Under the pieces are notes generated by a model, which saw only the letters and a program-made list of their open reading frames with translations, made no database searches and had not been told where the DNA came from. Positions 46,384 to 56,178 of a DNA stretch of 64,000 nt are shown here, one piece after another. Source of the stretch: Rhizobiaceae bacterium (GTDB lineage Bacteria; Pseudomonadota; Alphaproteobacteria; Rhizobiales; Rhizobiaceae); contig JABABQ010000063.1 in assembly GCA_014238155.1 (NCBI GenBank), forward strand, positions 62,001 through 126,000. The letters are read 5' to 3'. Each line of letters begins with the position of its first letter. Within the stretch, counting starts at the first letter, position 1. Both the position numbers and the translations under genes were made by a program.

Positions 46384-47829
46384 ATGCCAGAAATTTTGAT
46401 TGCCGATGATGATGCTGCCATTCGCACCGTGCTATCCCAGGCTCTGTCTCGAGAAGGCTATGATGTTCGCGTGACGTCAAACGCCAATACACTGTGGCGT
46501 TGGACTGCGGCAGGTGATGGAGATCTGGTTGTCACAGATGTCATCATGCCGGATGAGAATGTGTTTGATCTGCTGCCGCGAATGAAACGGGTAAGGCCAG
46601 AACTGCCAGTTATTGTGATGAGCGCCCAAAATACTTTCATGACCGCGATAACGGCAACGGAGAAGGGGGCATATGACTATCTCCCAAAACCGTTTGATTT
46701 AAAAGAACTGATTGGCACGGTTGAGAGGGCTCTGGCCCAGCCAGCAGAAAACGACAAGTCCAGCGATGGACCGGCGGCGGCCGAAGCAGCGATGCCGCTG
46801 GTTGGACGATCTCCGGCAATGCAGGATATTTATCGGCTTATTGCCCGCATGACCCAGACCGACCTGACGGTCATGATAAATGGCGAATCCGGCACGGGCA
46901 AAGAACTCGTGGCCCAAGCACTGCATCAGTTTGGCAGGCGAAAATCAGGACCTTTCGTTGCAATCAATATGGCCGCTATTCCCAGCGAATTGATCGAGTC
47001 GGAACTGTTTGGCCACGAAAAAGGCGCATTTACCGGCGCCAACAGCAGATCGGCCGGTCGATTTGAACAGGCAAATGGGGGAACCCTGTTTCTCGACGAG
47101 ATCGGCGATATGCCAATGGAAGCTCAGACCCGGCTTTTGCGGGTGCTGCAGGAGGGTGAATATACAACGGTTGGCGGCCGCACCCCCATTTCTACCGATG
47201 TGCGCATCGTTGCTGCGACCCATCAGGATCTCGGTGGGCTCATTGATCGGGGTCAGTTCAGGGAAGATTTGTACTACCGTTTGAATGTTGTCCCTTTGCG
47301 CTTGCCACCTCTACGCGAACGAGGACAGGACGTACCGGATCTGGCCCGGCATTTTCTTGAACAGGCAGAATTGCGCGGACTACCGCGCAAAGTGCTTGAC
47401 AAGTCTGCTCTCGATCTTCTGAAGCAACACCACTGGCCCGGCAATGTTCGGGAATTGGAAAATCTCGTGCAGCGACTTGCTGCGTTGTATCCCCAGGAAA
47501 AGATCTCTGCAGAACTGGTCGAAAACGAACTTTCAGCAGCTCGCCCATCGGCCAGCGTCGGTCAACTGGGCGCAATCAGCGAACAGCAGCTTCAGGCATC
47601 GGTTTCTGCATTTACGGCACAATTGCTTGAGTCGAGCGATGAAGAACAACCGCTCAACAATCTTTACGCAACTGTATTGCGGGAGATTGAAGAACCACTG
47701 ATCGATATGACCCTGCGGGCCACACGCGGAAATCAGATCAAGGCCGCAAAAGTGCTTGGTTTGAATCGAAATACCCTGCGCAAAAAAATCAAGGATCTCG
47801 ATATGCAGGTAATGCGCGGTATTAATTAG
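46384..47829 (+). CDS. ntrC: nitrogen regulator NtrC
   Basis: The 481-residue sigma54 activator has a receiver domain with acceptor Asp52, an AAA+ domain with Walker A GESGTGKE and an intact GAFTGA loop ([11 protein letters not shown]), and a Fis-type DNA-binding end ([29 protein letters not shown]). All motifs needed for sigma54 activation are present. It switches on nitrogen-scavenging genes when NtrB phosphorylates it. Confidence 0.97.
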   Translation: MPEILIADDDAAIRTVLSQALSREGYDVRVTSNANTLWRWTAAGDGDLVVTDVIMPDENVFDLLPRMKRVRPELPVIVMSAQNTFMTAITATEKGAYDYLPKPFDLKELIGTVERALAQPAENDKSSDGPAAAEAAMPLVGRSPAMQDIYRLIARMTQTDLTVMINGESGTGKELVAQALHQFGRRKSGPFVAINMAAIPSELIESELFGHEKGAFTGANSRSAGRFEQANGGTLFLDEIGDMPMEAQTRLLRVLQEGEYTTVGGRTPISTDVRIVAATHQDLGGLIDRGQFREDLYYRLNVVPLRLPPLRERGQDVPDLARHFLEQAELRGLPRKVLDKSALDLLKQHHWPGNVRELENLVQRLAALYPQEKISAELVENELSAARPSASVGQLGAISEQQLQASVSAFTAQLLESSDEEQPLNNLYATVLREIEEPLIDMTLRATRGNQIKAAKVLGLNRNTLRKKIKDLDMQVMRGIN

Positions 47830-47843
47830 TGATCGCCAATTCT

Positions 47844-47880
47844 GTTGCGCCTGCGCAACATTTTGTTGCATAATAGCAAC
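47844..47880 (+). promoter_or_regulatory. phased array of four GTTGC/GCAAC half-sites before ntrY
   Basis: Half-sites run GTTGC (47844-47848), GCAAC (47855-47859), GTTGC (47865-47869), GCAAC (47876-47880). Centre spacings are 11, 10 and 11 bases, about one helical turn, so all lie on one face of the DNA. The array covers a possible promoter (TTGCGC 45-50, CATAAT 69-74, 18 bases apart, in the 478xx numbering). It is the only intergenic region between ntrC and ntrY and probably controls ntrYX. Confidence 0.55.
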
Positions 47881-47914
47881 GTCGCTCCCGGTTAGTTTGG
47901 AATTTCATAGGTAG

Positions 47915-50179
47915 ATGACAGCGTCAGAAGCTAAATCTGTCGAATCCATTACCGAACCGGTGACATCACGCGGTTCGAGCCTCGGCTATGCGCGCCGATA
48001 TGGAGCGGCGTTTGTTGTGCTGGTCCTCTGTTTCGGGGCTGCATCTTTTTTGGTGTTGCTTGGGTTGACCGCGATAGACCCTACTGAAAACGTCATTTTG
48101 ACTGTTTTGGCGATCAACGCGGTGTTGGTAACAACGATGCTGTTTCTTGTGGGGCGTGAGGTAAGGATATTGCTGCTGGCGCGTCGACGCGGTCGCGCGG
48201 CTGCTCGAATGCATATTCGCATTGTCGGTTTGTTTGCAGTTGTATCTGCATTTCCCGCAATTATCGTCGCTGTGGTAGCCGGTATCACCCTCGACCTGGG
48301 GCTTGATCGTATATTCGATACGCGAACCCGCACAATCGTTTCCAATTCGGTCAGTGTGGCTGAATCCTATGTCGCTGAAACTGCATCCACATTAAATTCC
48401 AACACGATCAATATGGGTTTCCTGTTGTCGCGCAATCGCAGCGCGTTCGTTCTGGATCAGAGTGCATTTATTCAGTTTATGCGTGGACAAAGTCGCGCTC
48501 GGGGCCTTTTGAATGCCTCTCTTATCCGTGCCGATGGAAGCGTTGTTGTTACCATTGATCAAGCAGCCAGCCAGCGCCTGCCACAGGTTCCGCCCAGTCT
48601 GATGGATCTGGCAAAATCTGAAAAACCTGCCTGTGGTGGCCCAAAAATTCGGAATTTGGCCGGGTGCGTTTTGAAGGTAAAGGGTCTCGGAGACGACGTG
48701 TATTTGTACACATTGCGCTCCGTCGACCCCGGCGTGCTGAATTCAATTCAGTTAATGGAAGAAATAACCGAGGAATATAAACTGCTCGAAAGTGGGCGGC
48801 TGCCGCTGCAAATCGCCTTCGCGCTGCTTTATGTGGGCATTTGTCTAACGATACTGCTGGCCGCAATCTGGATGGGCATCGCGGTGGCCGAACGTCTGGT
48901 TGAACCCATTCGACGGTTGATATCAGCGGCCGACAAGGTTGCCTCGGGTGATCTTGAAGTCAGCGTTCCGATTACTCGCTCAGAAGGTGAGTTACGTTCG
49001 CTTGCAGACACATTCAACTCGATGACCAGCGAATTGCGAACCCAGCGTGACGAAATTTTGGACAATCAGGAACAGATCGACAGCCGCCGCCGTTTCACCG
49101 AAGCCGTGTTAGCGGGAGTAACTGCCGGTGTCATAGGTGTTTCCGGGGAGGGACGATTGGCAATTGCCAATTCGTCGGCAAGCAGGTTGTTAGGCAAAGA
49201 TGCCGATTCACTTGTTGGTGCGCCGTTGAACGAGATAAGTCGGGAACTTTCTTCAGTATTGGAAAACGCCGAGCGGAGTGGCAAGAGCTCCTATCTGGAG
49301 CAGATTTCAGTAGCGACCGGCGGCAGGGACAGGACATTGAACGTTCAAGTTTCGGTGGACCTGGGAAGCGATGGTGTTAATTCCCACGTCATTACCATTG
49401 ATGACATTACTGATCTCGTTTCGGCGCAAAGAACGTCAGCGTGGGCGGATGTGGCGCGCAGAATTGCCCATGAGATCAAGAACCCGCTGACCCCAATCCA
49501 GTTATCGGCTGAGAGAATTCGTCGCCGTTACGGCAAAGTCATCACCGAAGATCGAGAAGTATTTGATCAATGTACCGACACAATTATCCGCCAGGTAGCG
49601 GATATCGGGCGTATGGTGGATGAGTTTTCTTCTTTCGCCAGAATGCCAAAACCAACATTGGTGCTAGGTGATTTGCGAGAGCCAATTCGTGAAGCTGTGT
49701 TCCTTTTGAGAGTATCTCAACCGGAGATTGATTTTCAGGTGGAATTAGATGAACAGGAAATTATCGCGCGTTTTGACAGCCGATTGCTTGGTCAGGCCTT
49801 CGGCAATCTGGTCAAAAATGCCAGCGAAGCCATGGAAGGTGTGCAGTTTGCAGAAGATGAGCGCCCCTTTATCCAGATATTGCACTGCCAGACCGGCGAC
49901 ATGCATCAAATAGACATTATCGATAACGGAAAAGGCTTGCCCTCAGAAAACCGGCAAAGGCTGCTGGAGCCGTATATGACCACCCGGGAGAAGGGAACCG
50001 GTCTGGGTCTGGCGATCGTTGGCAAAATCCTCGAAGAACATGGAGGACGTATCGAATTGATGGACGCACCGCAGGTGGCGGATGGAGGACATGGCGCGCT
50101 CATGCGGTTGTATCTGCCGATCCACGTAAACAACACAGATGGGGACGAAACTCAAAAAGGAGCAACTGGTGGCATCTGA
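47915..50179 (+). CDS. ntrY: membrane sensor kinase NtrY
   Basis: The 754-residue kinase has three N-terminal transmembrane segments (about 30-52, 60-80, 102-128), an extracytoplasmic domain, a fourth segment (about 298-322) followed by HAMP, a PAS domain, H-box [21 protein letters not shown] with H519, and the ATPase domain ([18 protein letters not shown]). It pairs with NtrX, which is reported to act in nitrogen, redox and envelope signalling. Its 3-prime end overlaps ntrX. Confidence 0.96.
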   Translation: MTASEAKSVESITEPVTSRGSSLGYARRYGAAFVVLVLCFGAASFLVLLGLTAIDPTENVILTVLAINAVLVTTMLFLVGREVRILLLARRRGRAAARMHIRIVGLFAVVSAFPAIIVAVVAGITLDLGLDRIFDTRTRTIVSNSVSVAESYVAETASTLNSNTINMGFLLSRNRSAFVLDQSAFIQFMRGQSRARGLLNASLIRADGSVVVTIDQAASQRLPQVPPSLMDLAKSEKPACGGPKIRNLAGCVLKVKGLGDDVYLYTLRSVDPGVLNSIQLMEEITEEYKLLESGRLPLQIAFALLYVGICLTILLAAIWMGIAVAERLVEPIRRLISAADKVASGDLEVSVPITRSEGELRSLADTFNSMTSELRTQRDEILDNQEQIDSRRRFTEAVLAGVTAGVIGVSGEGRLAIANSSASRLLGKDADSLVGAPLNEISRELSSVLENAERSGKSSYLEQISVATGGRDRTLNVQVSVDLGSDGVNSHVITIDDITDLVSAQRTSAWADVARRIAHEIKNPLTPIQLSAERIRRRYGKVITEDREVFDQCTDTIIRQVADIGRMVDEFSSFARMPKPTLVLGDLREPIREAVFLLRVSQPEIDFQVELDEQEIIARFDSRLLGQAFGNLVKNASEAMEGVQFAEDERPFIQILHCQTGDMHQIDIIDNGKGLPSENRQRLLEPYMTTREKGTGLGLAIVGKILEEHGGRIELMDAPQVADGGHGALMRLYLPIHVNNTDGDETQKGATGGI

Positions 50180-51530
50180 CATATTGGTCGTCGACGATGA
50201 AGCCGACATTCGAAATCTGGTCTCCGGCCTGCTGGAAGACGAGGGCCATGGAACGCGTCAGGCATCTGACAGCGATAGCGCCCTGGCAGCGGTTTCTGAT
50301 CGTCGTCCATCAATGATTTTCCTCGACATCTGGCTGCAAGGCAGCAAATTGGATGGACTGGCTCTGCTGGACGTTATTCAGGAACAGCATCCGGACCTGC
50401 CGGTGGTGGTGATCTCAGGTCACGGCAATATTGAAACTGCCGTCTCTGCGATCAAACGGGGTGCCTATGACTATATCGAAAAGCCATTTAAGGCGGACCG
50501 GCTGGTATTAATCGCCGAACGTGCGCTGGAAACTGCTGGTTTGCGCAAACAGGTTAAGGAACTCGAACGGCGCACCCCAGATATGCCTGAGATGATTGGG
50601 TCATCCATTGCAATGAACCAATTGCGCTCCAACATTGAAAAAGTAGCTCAGACCAACTCGCGGGTAATGATTATCGGCCCTTCTGGTGCCGGAAAGGAAA
50701 TGGTTGCCCGCGCCATTCACAAGCATTCATCGCGATCTGACGGACCATTTGTGGTGTTGAACGCAGCTGCAATTACGCCGGAAAACATGGAAACGGAATT
50801 GTTTGGTGTCGATGCCACAGACGGCAAGCAATCGAAGGTGGGCGCGCTGGAAGAGGCCCATCTGGGCACGTTGTTTCTCGATGAAGTTGGCGAAATGCCC
50901 CGCGAAACTCAAAACAAGATTTTGCGGGTTCTGGTCGAACAGAAATTCGAACGTGTCGGCGGTTCTAAAAAAGTGGCCGTTGACGTGCGGGTTTTATCAT
51001 CCACCTCAATTGATCTGGAAGAACGGATTACGCAGGGGCTGTTTCGCGAAGATCTGTTTCATCGGCTGGCAGTAGTGCCAATACAAGTACCGCCTTTGGC
51101 GGACCGTCGTGAGGATATTGGCGAACTCATAGACGCCTTCATGGAGCAGATTGAGGCGCAGTCCGGCATCAAGAGCTGCAATATCGGCGAAGATGCCATG
51201 GCCGTCCTGCACGCCCATTCCTGGCCGGGAAATCTGCGTCAGTTACGCAATAATGTCGAACGGTTGATGATTCTGTCTCGAGGTGACGATGGCGAAGAAG
51301 TCCGTGCTGAACATTTACCTGGTGAAATCAGTGACATGCTACCAAAAACGCCTGGAACCAGCGACGATCACATTATGTCCATGCCTTTACGGGAAGCCCG
51401 AGAAATATTTGAACGAGACTATTTGCTGGCTCAAATTACCCGATTTGGTGGAAATATCTCGCGCACAGCGTCTTTCGTTGGTATGGAACGCTCCGCATTG
51501 CATCGCAAATTGAAGTCGCTTGGCATATAG
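50169..51530 (+). CDS. ntrX: response regulator NtrX
   Basis: The 453-residue protein has a receiver domain (acceptor D53 from the GTG start), an AAA+ domain and a Fis-like end (ITRFGGNISRTASFVGMERSALHRKLKSLGI). Walker A is GPSGAGKE. Where NtrC has GAFTGA, NtrX reads ELFGVDATDGKQSKVGAL, so the sigma54-contact loop is lost. It probably regulates sigma70 promoters. GTG 50169 follows GGAG and overlaps ntrY by 11 bases; an ATG at 50139 would overlap by 41 and lacks a ribosome-binding site. Confidence 0.95.
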   Translation: MASDILVVDDEADIRNLVSGLLEDEGHGTRQASDSDSALAAVSDRRPSMIFLDIWLQGSKLDGLALLDVIQEQHPDLPVVVISGHGNIETAVSAIKRGAYDYIEKPFKADRLVLIAERALETAGLRKQVKELERRTPDMPEMIGSSIAMNQLRSNIEKVAQTNSRVMIIGPSGAGKEMVARAIHKHSSRSDGPFVVLNAAAITPENMETELFGVDATDGKQSKVGALEEAHLGTLFLDEVGEMPRETQNKILRVLVEQKFERVGGSKKVAVDVRVLSSTSIDLEERITQGLFREDLFHRLAVVPIQVPPLADRREDIGELIDAFMEQIEAQSGIKSCNIGEDAMAVLHAHSWPGNLRQLRNNVERLMILSRGDDGEEVRAEHLPGEISDMLPKTPGTSDDHIMSMPLREAREIFERDYLLAQITRFGGNISRTASFVGMERSALHRKLKSLGI

Positions 51531-51579
51531 TGCAACCCGGGCTGCTGCAATTTATGCTGAGATGAGAAGCTGAGACGAC

Positions 51580-52956
51580 ATGAAGGTTATTATTTGTGGC
51601 GCAGGCCAGGTTGGATACGGCATTGCTGAACGGCTTGCCACCGAAGGCAATGATGTTTCGGTGATCGACAGCTCCGCTTCGTTGGTACAGGTCATTCGCG
51701 ACCAACTCGACGTACGTGGATTTGTCGGCCATGGCTCACAGCCAGATATCTTGCAGGCAGCCGGGGCTGAAGATGCCGACATGATCATCGGCGTAACGCT
51801 GTACGATGAAGTTAATATGGTTGCCTGTCAGGTTGCGCACTCGCTGTTTAATGTTCCCACCAAAGTAGCTCGGATCAGGGCCCAAAATTACCTGCAACCG
51901 ATCTATCGAGACTTGTTTTCGCGCGACAACATGCCGATTGACGTGATCATCTCCCCGGAAATTGAAGTCGGCGAAATGGTACTGCGGCGTATAGCCCTTC
52001 CCGGTGCGACAGATGCGGTACAATTTGCCGACGGTGAAGTGGCTATGGTTGCAATAGAATGTCTCGACGATTGCCCCGTGATCGACACCCCGCTGGGGCA
52101 ACTCAGCGAGCTATTCCCAGACCTTTCAGCGGTTGTCACCGGCATCTGGCGCGCCGGCAATCTCTTTGTCCCCCATGCCAGTGATGCAATGATGGCCGGA
52201 GACCTGGCATACGTGGTGGTGAAACGTGACAGGGTTCGGCGAACCTTGAATATATTTGGCCATGAAGAACCAACCGCCAGTCGAATTGTCATTATCGGCG
52301 GTGGCAATATTGGCCTTTACGTCGCACAGGCCATCGAAAACCGACAATCTCAGGCACGTGTCAAAATTGTTGAAAATTCGCGTGAACGAGCCATCGCGAT
52401 TGCCGATCAGCTGGACCGCAGCGTTGTCCTGCACGGCAGCGCTTTAGACCAGCAGATATTGCTGGAAGCCGATATCGAGCATGCCGATCTAATGGTCGCA
52501 CTGACAAATGATGATCAAGTCAATATCCTTTCCAGCGTCATGGCCAAGCGGCTTGGCTGCGAAGCCAATCTCGCGCTGCTCAACAATACCGGCTATTATG
52601 AGTTCACCAAGACGCTGGGTATCGACGCCCATCTAAACCCGCGTTCAGTGACAATCTCAAAGATTTTACAGCATGTTCGTCGCGGTCGCATTCGGGGTGT
52701 CCACTCCGTGCAAAACGGAGCTGCGGAGGTCATTGAAGCCGACGCATTGGAAACCTCACCGTTGGTTGGATCACCGTTACGAGACCTGGCTCTACCTGCA
52801 GGTGTGCGCATTGGTGCGATCTATCGCGCCAATGAGGTCATCGTACCCGATGGTGACACCACAATCAAAGCTGGCGATCGGGTGATCATCTTTGCCACCG
52901 CAGATCGGGTTAAGCAGGTTGAGCACATGTTCCGGGTCAGCCTGGAATTTTTCTGA
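51580..52956 (+). CDS. trkA: Trk potassium uptake regulatory subunit TrkA
   Basis: The 458-residue cytoplasmic protein has two RCK-N domains with NAD-binding glycine patterns (GAGQVGYGIAERL and GGGNIGLYVAQAI) and two RCK-C domains, as in E. coli TrkA. It gates the TrkH channel. It shares one base with the trkH start (TGATG). Confidence 0.96.
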   Translation: MKVIICGAGQVGYGIAERLATEGNDVSVIDSSASLVQVIRDQLDVRGFVGHGSQPDILQAAGAEDADMIIGVTLYDEVNMVACQVAHSLFNVPTKVARIRAQNYLQPIYRDLFSRDNMPIDVIISPEIEVGEMVLRRIALPGATDAVQFADGEVAMVAIECLDDCPVIDTPLGQLSELFPDLSAVVTGIWRAGNLFVPHASDAMMAGDLAYVVVKRDRVRRTLNIFGHEEPTASRIVIIGGGNIGLYVAQAIENRQSQARVKIVENSRERAIAIADQLDRSVVLHGSALDQQILLEADIEHADLMVALTNDDQVNILSSVMAKRLGCEANLALLNNTGYYEFTKTLGIDAHLNPRSVTISKILQHVRRGRIRGVHSVQNGAAEVIEADALETSPLVGSPLRDLALPAGVRIGAIYRANEVIVPDGDTTIKAGDRVIIFATADRVKQVEHMFRVSLEFF

Positions 52957-54425
52957 TGCTTGCCGTTCTTTTCTATCTGGCATGTGTGGGACTGTTTTTT
53001 ACAGTCTCGTTGCTAGGGCCTGTCATGGTAGCCTTGTTGGCCAAGGAGAATGCAGAAGCCCTGCGCTTTGGGTTTTATATACTTGTGGGTGGATTTATTT
53101 TCGGTACGCCGATGTTGGCGATGCTCGGCCGGCTGCGCCGCATACCGCAAATTGGACGCCTGATGTTGATGTTCCTAGTATGGACGATATTACCAGTTAT
53201 TGCGGCGCTGCCGTTTTATCAGATGACCGACATGCAATTGGTTGATGCACTGTTTGAAAGTTTTTCTTCATTCACCACATCCGGGAGTTCGACAGCAAAG
53301 TCATTGTCTCAATGGCCCCGGTCAATCCTGTTCTGGCGGGTACAACTACAATGGCTGGGAGGTTACCTGACTTTACTGACAATAATTTTGATACTGGCAC
53401 CTCTTGGAGTTGGTGGGTTGAGTAGCCGAAAATCATCGTTGTCGGTAGGCGCGGATTTGCGGGCAAGTCAGGATCGAATATTGATCTTTGCGATCAATCT
53501 GGGTCTGCTTTACGCCACCACTACAGCGCTTTGTTCTTTAGGTTTTTTTCTCACCGGCACCCGCGCATTTTATTCGGTCTCGTTGGCAATGGCAGCGGTC
53601 TCCACCGGCGGGTTTTTGCCATTTGATACCAGTCTTGACCAAACAATCGGAATCGGCGGGCAGGCAATATTTGCGCTGTTTTTGATAATTGGTGCAACCA
53701 GCATATTCTGGCATCGCATGCTTTTAAGAGGCCAATGGGGGGCTGTGCTGCAGCATCGGGAAAGTTATTCGGTTATCCTGATCATCATGATCGTTGGTGT
53801 CGTTTTTACAGCTACCCAGATCATCGTATCGGGGGCGCAATCTGAGGCCCCAATTGAATCATTGGTTCAGGGCATATTAAACGCTGCATCGCTGGTGGCC
53901 ACCAGTGGGGTACAGAGCCAGCCTGGCTATTTCACCCTGATGCCGCTTGTTGTGGTTCTGTTCATCGTTCTGGCGGGTGGCAGTGCCTTTTCCACTTCCG
54001 GAGGTCTTAAGCACTATCGTCTCGGAGGCATGCTGGTGCAATCCTGGAATGAACTGGACAGACTGGTCTATCCAAATGCCGTACAGTCGTCGCATTTTGG
54101 CTCCGAACAATTCGACTTGGAACTAATGAAATCAATCTGGAGTTATTTCGTCGCGGCAATTTTGATATTGGCTTTGGGTACGATTTTCCTGGCCACTACC
54201 GGCATTCCATTTGAAGGTGCATTAACAGCGGCAATTGCAGCTTTCACCACTGCAGGTCCGGTATACAATACCGGTTGGTCGGTCGCCGTTGGGCAAAATT
54301 GGCCATTGCTTTCCGATTTTACGGATTCAGCCAAAGCTGCGCTGATTTTCCTGATGGTAATGGGACGTCTTGAAGTTATCGCCATTGTTGGTCTTTTCAG
54401 CAGGCAGTACTGGCGTAGCCGATAG
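52956..54425 (+). CDS. trkH: Trk/Ktr potassium channel subunit TrkH
   Basis: The 489-residue integral membrane protein has about ten hydrophobic helices and repeated pore-loop signatures with Gly at the filter (SFTTSGSS, AVSTGGF, VATSGVQ, AFTTAGPV). These define the four M1-P-M2 units of the Trk/Ktr/HKT superfamily. With TrkA it imports potassium. The 1-base overlap with trkA indicates coupled translation. Confidence 0.95.
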   Translation: MLAVLFYLACVGLFFTVSLLGPVMVALLAKENAEALRFGFYILVGGFIFGTPMLAMLGRLRRIPQIGRLMLMFLVWTILPVIAALPFYQMTDMQLVDALFESFSSFTTSGSSTAKSLSQWPRSILFWRVQLQWLGGYLTLLTIILILAPLGVGGLSSRKSSLSVGADLRASQDRILIFAINLGLLYATTTALCSLGFFLTGTRAFYSVSLAMAAVSTGGFLPFDTSLDQTIGIGGQAIFALFLIIGATSIFWHRMLLRGQWGAVLQHRESYSVILIIMIVGVVFTATQIIVSGAQSEAPIESLVQGILNAASLVATSGVQSQPGYFTLMPLVVVLFIVLAGGSAFSTSGGLKHYRLGGMLVQSWNELDRLVYPNAVQSSHFGSEQFDLELMKSIWSYFVAAILILALGTIFLATTGIPFEGALTAAIAAFTTAGPVYNTGWSVAVGQNWPLLSDFTDSAKAALIFLMVMGRLEVIAIVGLFSRQYWRSR

Positions 54426-54497
54426 AGTAGCGGGGGGCTGCCGACCCGCCAACGATTGCCGGTAGGCCAATCTAAACAAGATTGTCGACGATTTGTA

Positions 54498-54525
54498 TTG
54501 CGGTATGCCCCGCGGCACATATACT
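54498..54525 (+). promoter_or_regulatory. candidate promoter for hfq
   Basis: TTGCGG (54498-54503) and TATACT (54520-54525) are spaced by 16 bases. The -10 matches 5 of 6 consensus bases. A start near 54532 would give a 27-base leader before hfq, so hfq-hflX may be transcribed separately from trkH. Confidence 0.45.
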
Positions 54526-54558
54526 GGCCTTTGCGGAATAAAGGGAGGTCGGGTTAAC

Positions 54559-54822
54559 ATGGCCGAAAAACAACAAAATTTGCAGGATGCGTTTCTCAAC
54601 AACGTTCGCAAGAACAAAATTTCATTGACGATATTTCTGGTCAATGGGGTGAAGCTGACAGGAATTGTTACCTGGTTTGACAATTTTTGCCTGCTGTTGC
54701 GCCGTGACGGTCATTCCCAACTTGTCTACAAACATGCGATTTCGACAATTATGCCAAGCGAACCGCTGAACATGTTTGATGGCAGTGATCAGGAAACCAC
54801 AGACTCCGATACAAGCGAGTAG
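54559..54822 (+). CDS. hfq: RNA chaperone Hfq
   Basis: The 87-residue Sm-like protein has both Sm motifs: [28 protein letters not shown] with the distal/lateral surface residues, and the YKHAISTI motif 2. It forms hexamers that pair small RNAs with mRNAs. The start at ATG 54559 follows GGGAGG. It overlaps no stop, and the following hflX is usual in this order of bacteria. Confidence 0.97.
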   Translation: MAEKQQNLQDAFLNNVRKNKISLTIFLVNGVKLTGIVTWFDNFCLLLRRDGHSQLVYKHAISTIMPSEPLNMFDGSDQETTDSDTSE

Positions 54823-54829
54823 AATAGCA

Positions 54830-56176
54830 TTGAGCGACATTGAAAAGGCTGGAAAAGCCCGGTTTCAGATAGACTCGTCCAAGCAACGATCTACTGAAAA
54901 AGCCGTCGTTATTGTACCGGTGCTGCGCCAGCGCACGGACCATACATCTGGATTGAGCCAACGCACCGATGCTTCGCGTCTTGAAGAAGCAATTGGTCTT
55001 GCGCGTGCTATCGACCTGGAAATTGTTCATTCGGGTATTGTGCCCGTCGCCAAACCAAAACCCGGGACGTTGCTGGGAACCGGCAAAGTTGACGAATTTG
55101 CCGGACTGATAGCCGCCCTTGATGCCGGGCTCGTGATTGTCGATCACCCACTGACTCCGGTACAGCAGCGCAATCTTGAAAAGGCCTGGAAAGCCAAAGT
55201 ACTGGATCGAACCGGGCTCATTCTAGAAATTTTTGGCGCACGGGCGCAAACCAAAGAAGGGCGCTTGCAGGTCGAACTGGCGCATTTGAACTATCAAAGA
55301 GGCCGGCTGGTTCGTTCCTGGACCCATCTGGAGCGTCAGCGCGGTGGATCCGGATTTTTGGGTGGGCCGGGTGAAACCCAGATTGAATCTGATCGACGCC
55401 AGTTGCAGGAACGGATTAATAAGCTGGAAAAGGAGCTGGAAAAGGTCCGCCGAACCCGCACCTTGCACCGATCCCAGCGCCGCAAAATCCCTCATCCTGT
55501 TGTTGCCCTCGTAGGCTACACCAATGCCGGCAAATCTACCCTGTTCAATCATTTGACCGGGTCGGCTGTGATGGCCAAGGACATGTTGTTTGCAACGCTT
55601 GATCCAACACTGCGTCAGTTGAACCTGCCGCAGGGCACCCGCGCTATTCTATCTGATACAGTCGGATTCGTCTCCGATTTGCCGACCCATCTGATCGCCG
55701 CCTTTCGAGCTACGTTAGAGGAAGTGATCGAGGCAGAGTTGATTATTCACGTGCGCGATATTGCCGACCCGGACACACAGGCGCAAGCCGAGGATGTCTA
55801 TGCCATCCTGGCGCAACTTGGCATCGACAAGCAGGGCCGCGACAGGGTCGTGGAGGTCTGGAACAAGATCGACCTTCTGAGTGAGGAAGCGCTGGCATCC
55901 ATTCGTGCAACAAGAAGTGGTGAAGATGCAGCCCTGCTGATATCGGCTCACTTAGGGCAGGGCACAGACGAATTGCTGGAACTGATCGAGGCGCGCATAG
56001 CTGGTTCTGACAATGTGATGGAGTTCGAACTGCCGCTTTCGGCAATGGGACAATTGACATGGATTTATGACAATACCCATGTCATCGAGCGCTCAGATGA
56101 AGAAGATGGTTCGCTGCGGATGAAAGTGCGCGCCAGTCCCGAGATCAAAACTGCCCTGAAGGCCAGACTGATCTGA
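54830..56176 (+). CDS. hflX: ribosome-associated GTPase HflX
   Basis: The product of about 448 residues is the HflX GTPase, which rescues and splits stalled ribosomes. It has an N-terminal HflX domain (GTLLGTGKVDEFAGLI; VDHPLTPVQQRNLEKAWKAKVLDRTGLILEIFGARAQTKEG), a central helical linker, and the G domain with G1 GYTNAGKST, DTVGF and NKID. The start is uncertain: TTG 54830 lies just after hfq, and ATG 54779 would overlap hfq by 44 bases. Confidence 0.93.
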   Translation: MSDIEKAGKARFQIDSSKQRSTEKAVVIVPVLRQRTDHTSGLSQRTDASRLEEAIGLARAIDLEIVHSGIVPVAKPKPGTLLGTGKVDEFAGLIAALDAGLVIVDHPLTPVQQRNLEKAWKAKVLDRTGLILEIFGARAQTKEGRLQVELAHLNYQRGRLVRSWTHLERQRGGSGFLGGPGETQIESDRRQLQERINKLEKELEKVRRTRTLHRSQRRKIPHPVVALVGYTNAGKSTLFNHLTGSAVMAKDMLFATLDPTLRQLNLPQGTRAILSDTVGFVSDLPTHLIAAFRATLEEVIEAELIIHVRDIADPDTQAQAEDVYAILAQLGIDKQGRDRVVEVWNKIDLLSEEALASIRATRSGEDAALLISAHLGQGTDELLELIEARIAGSDNVMEFELPLSAMGQLTWIYDNTHVIERSDEEDGSLRMKVRASPEIKTALKARLI

Positions 56177-56178
56177 AC

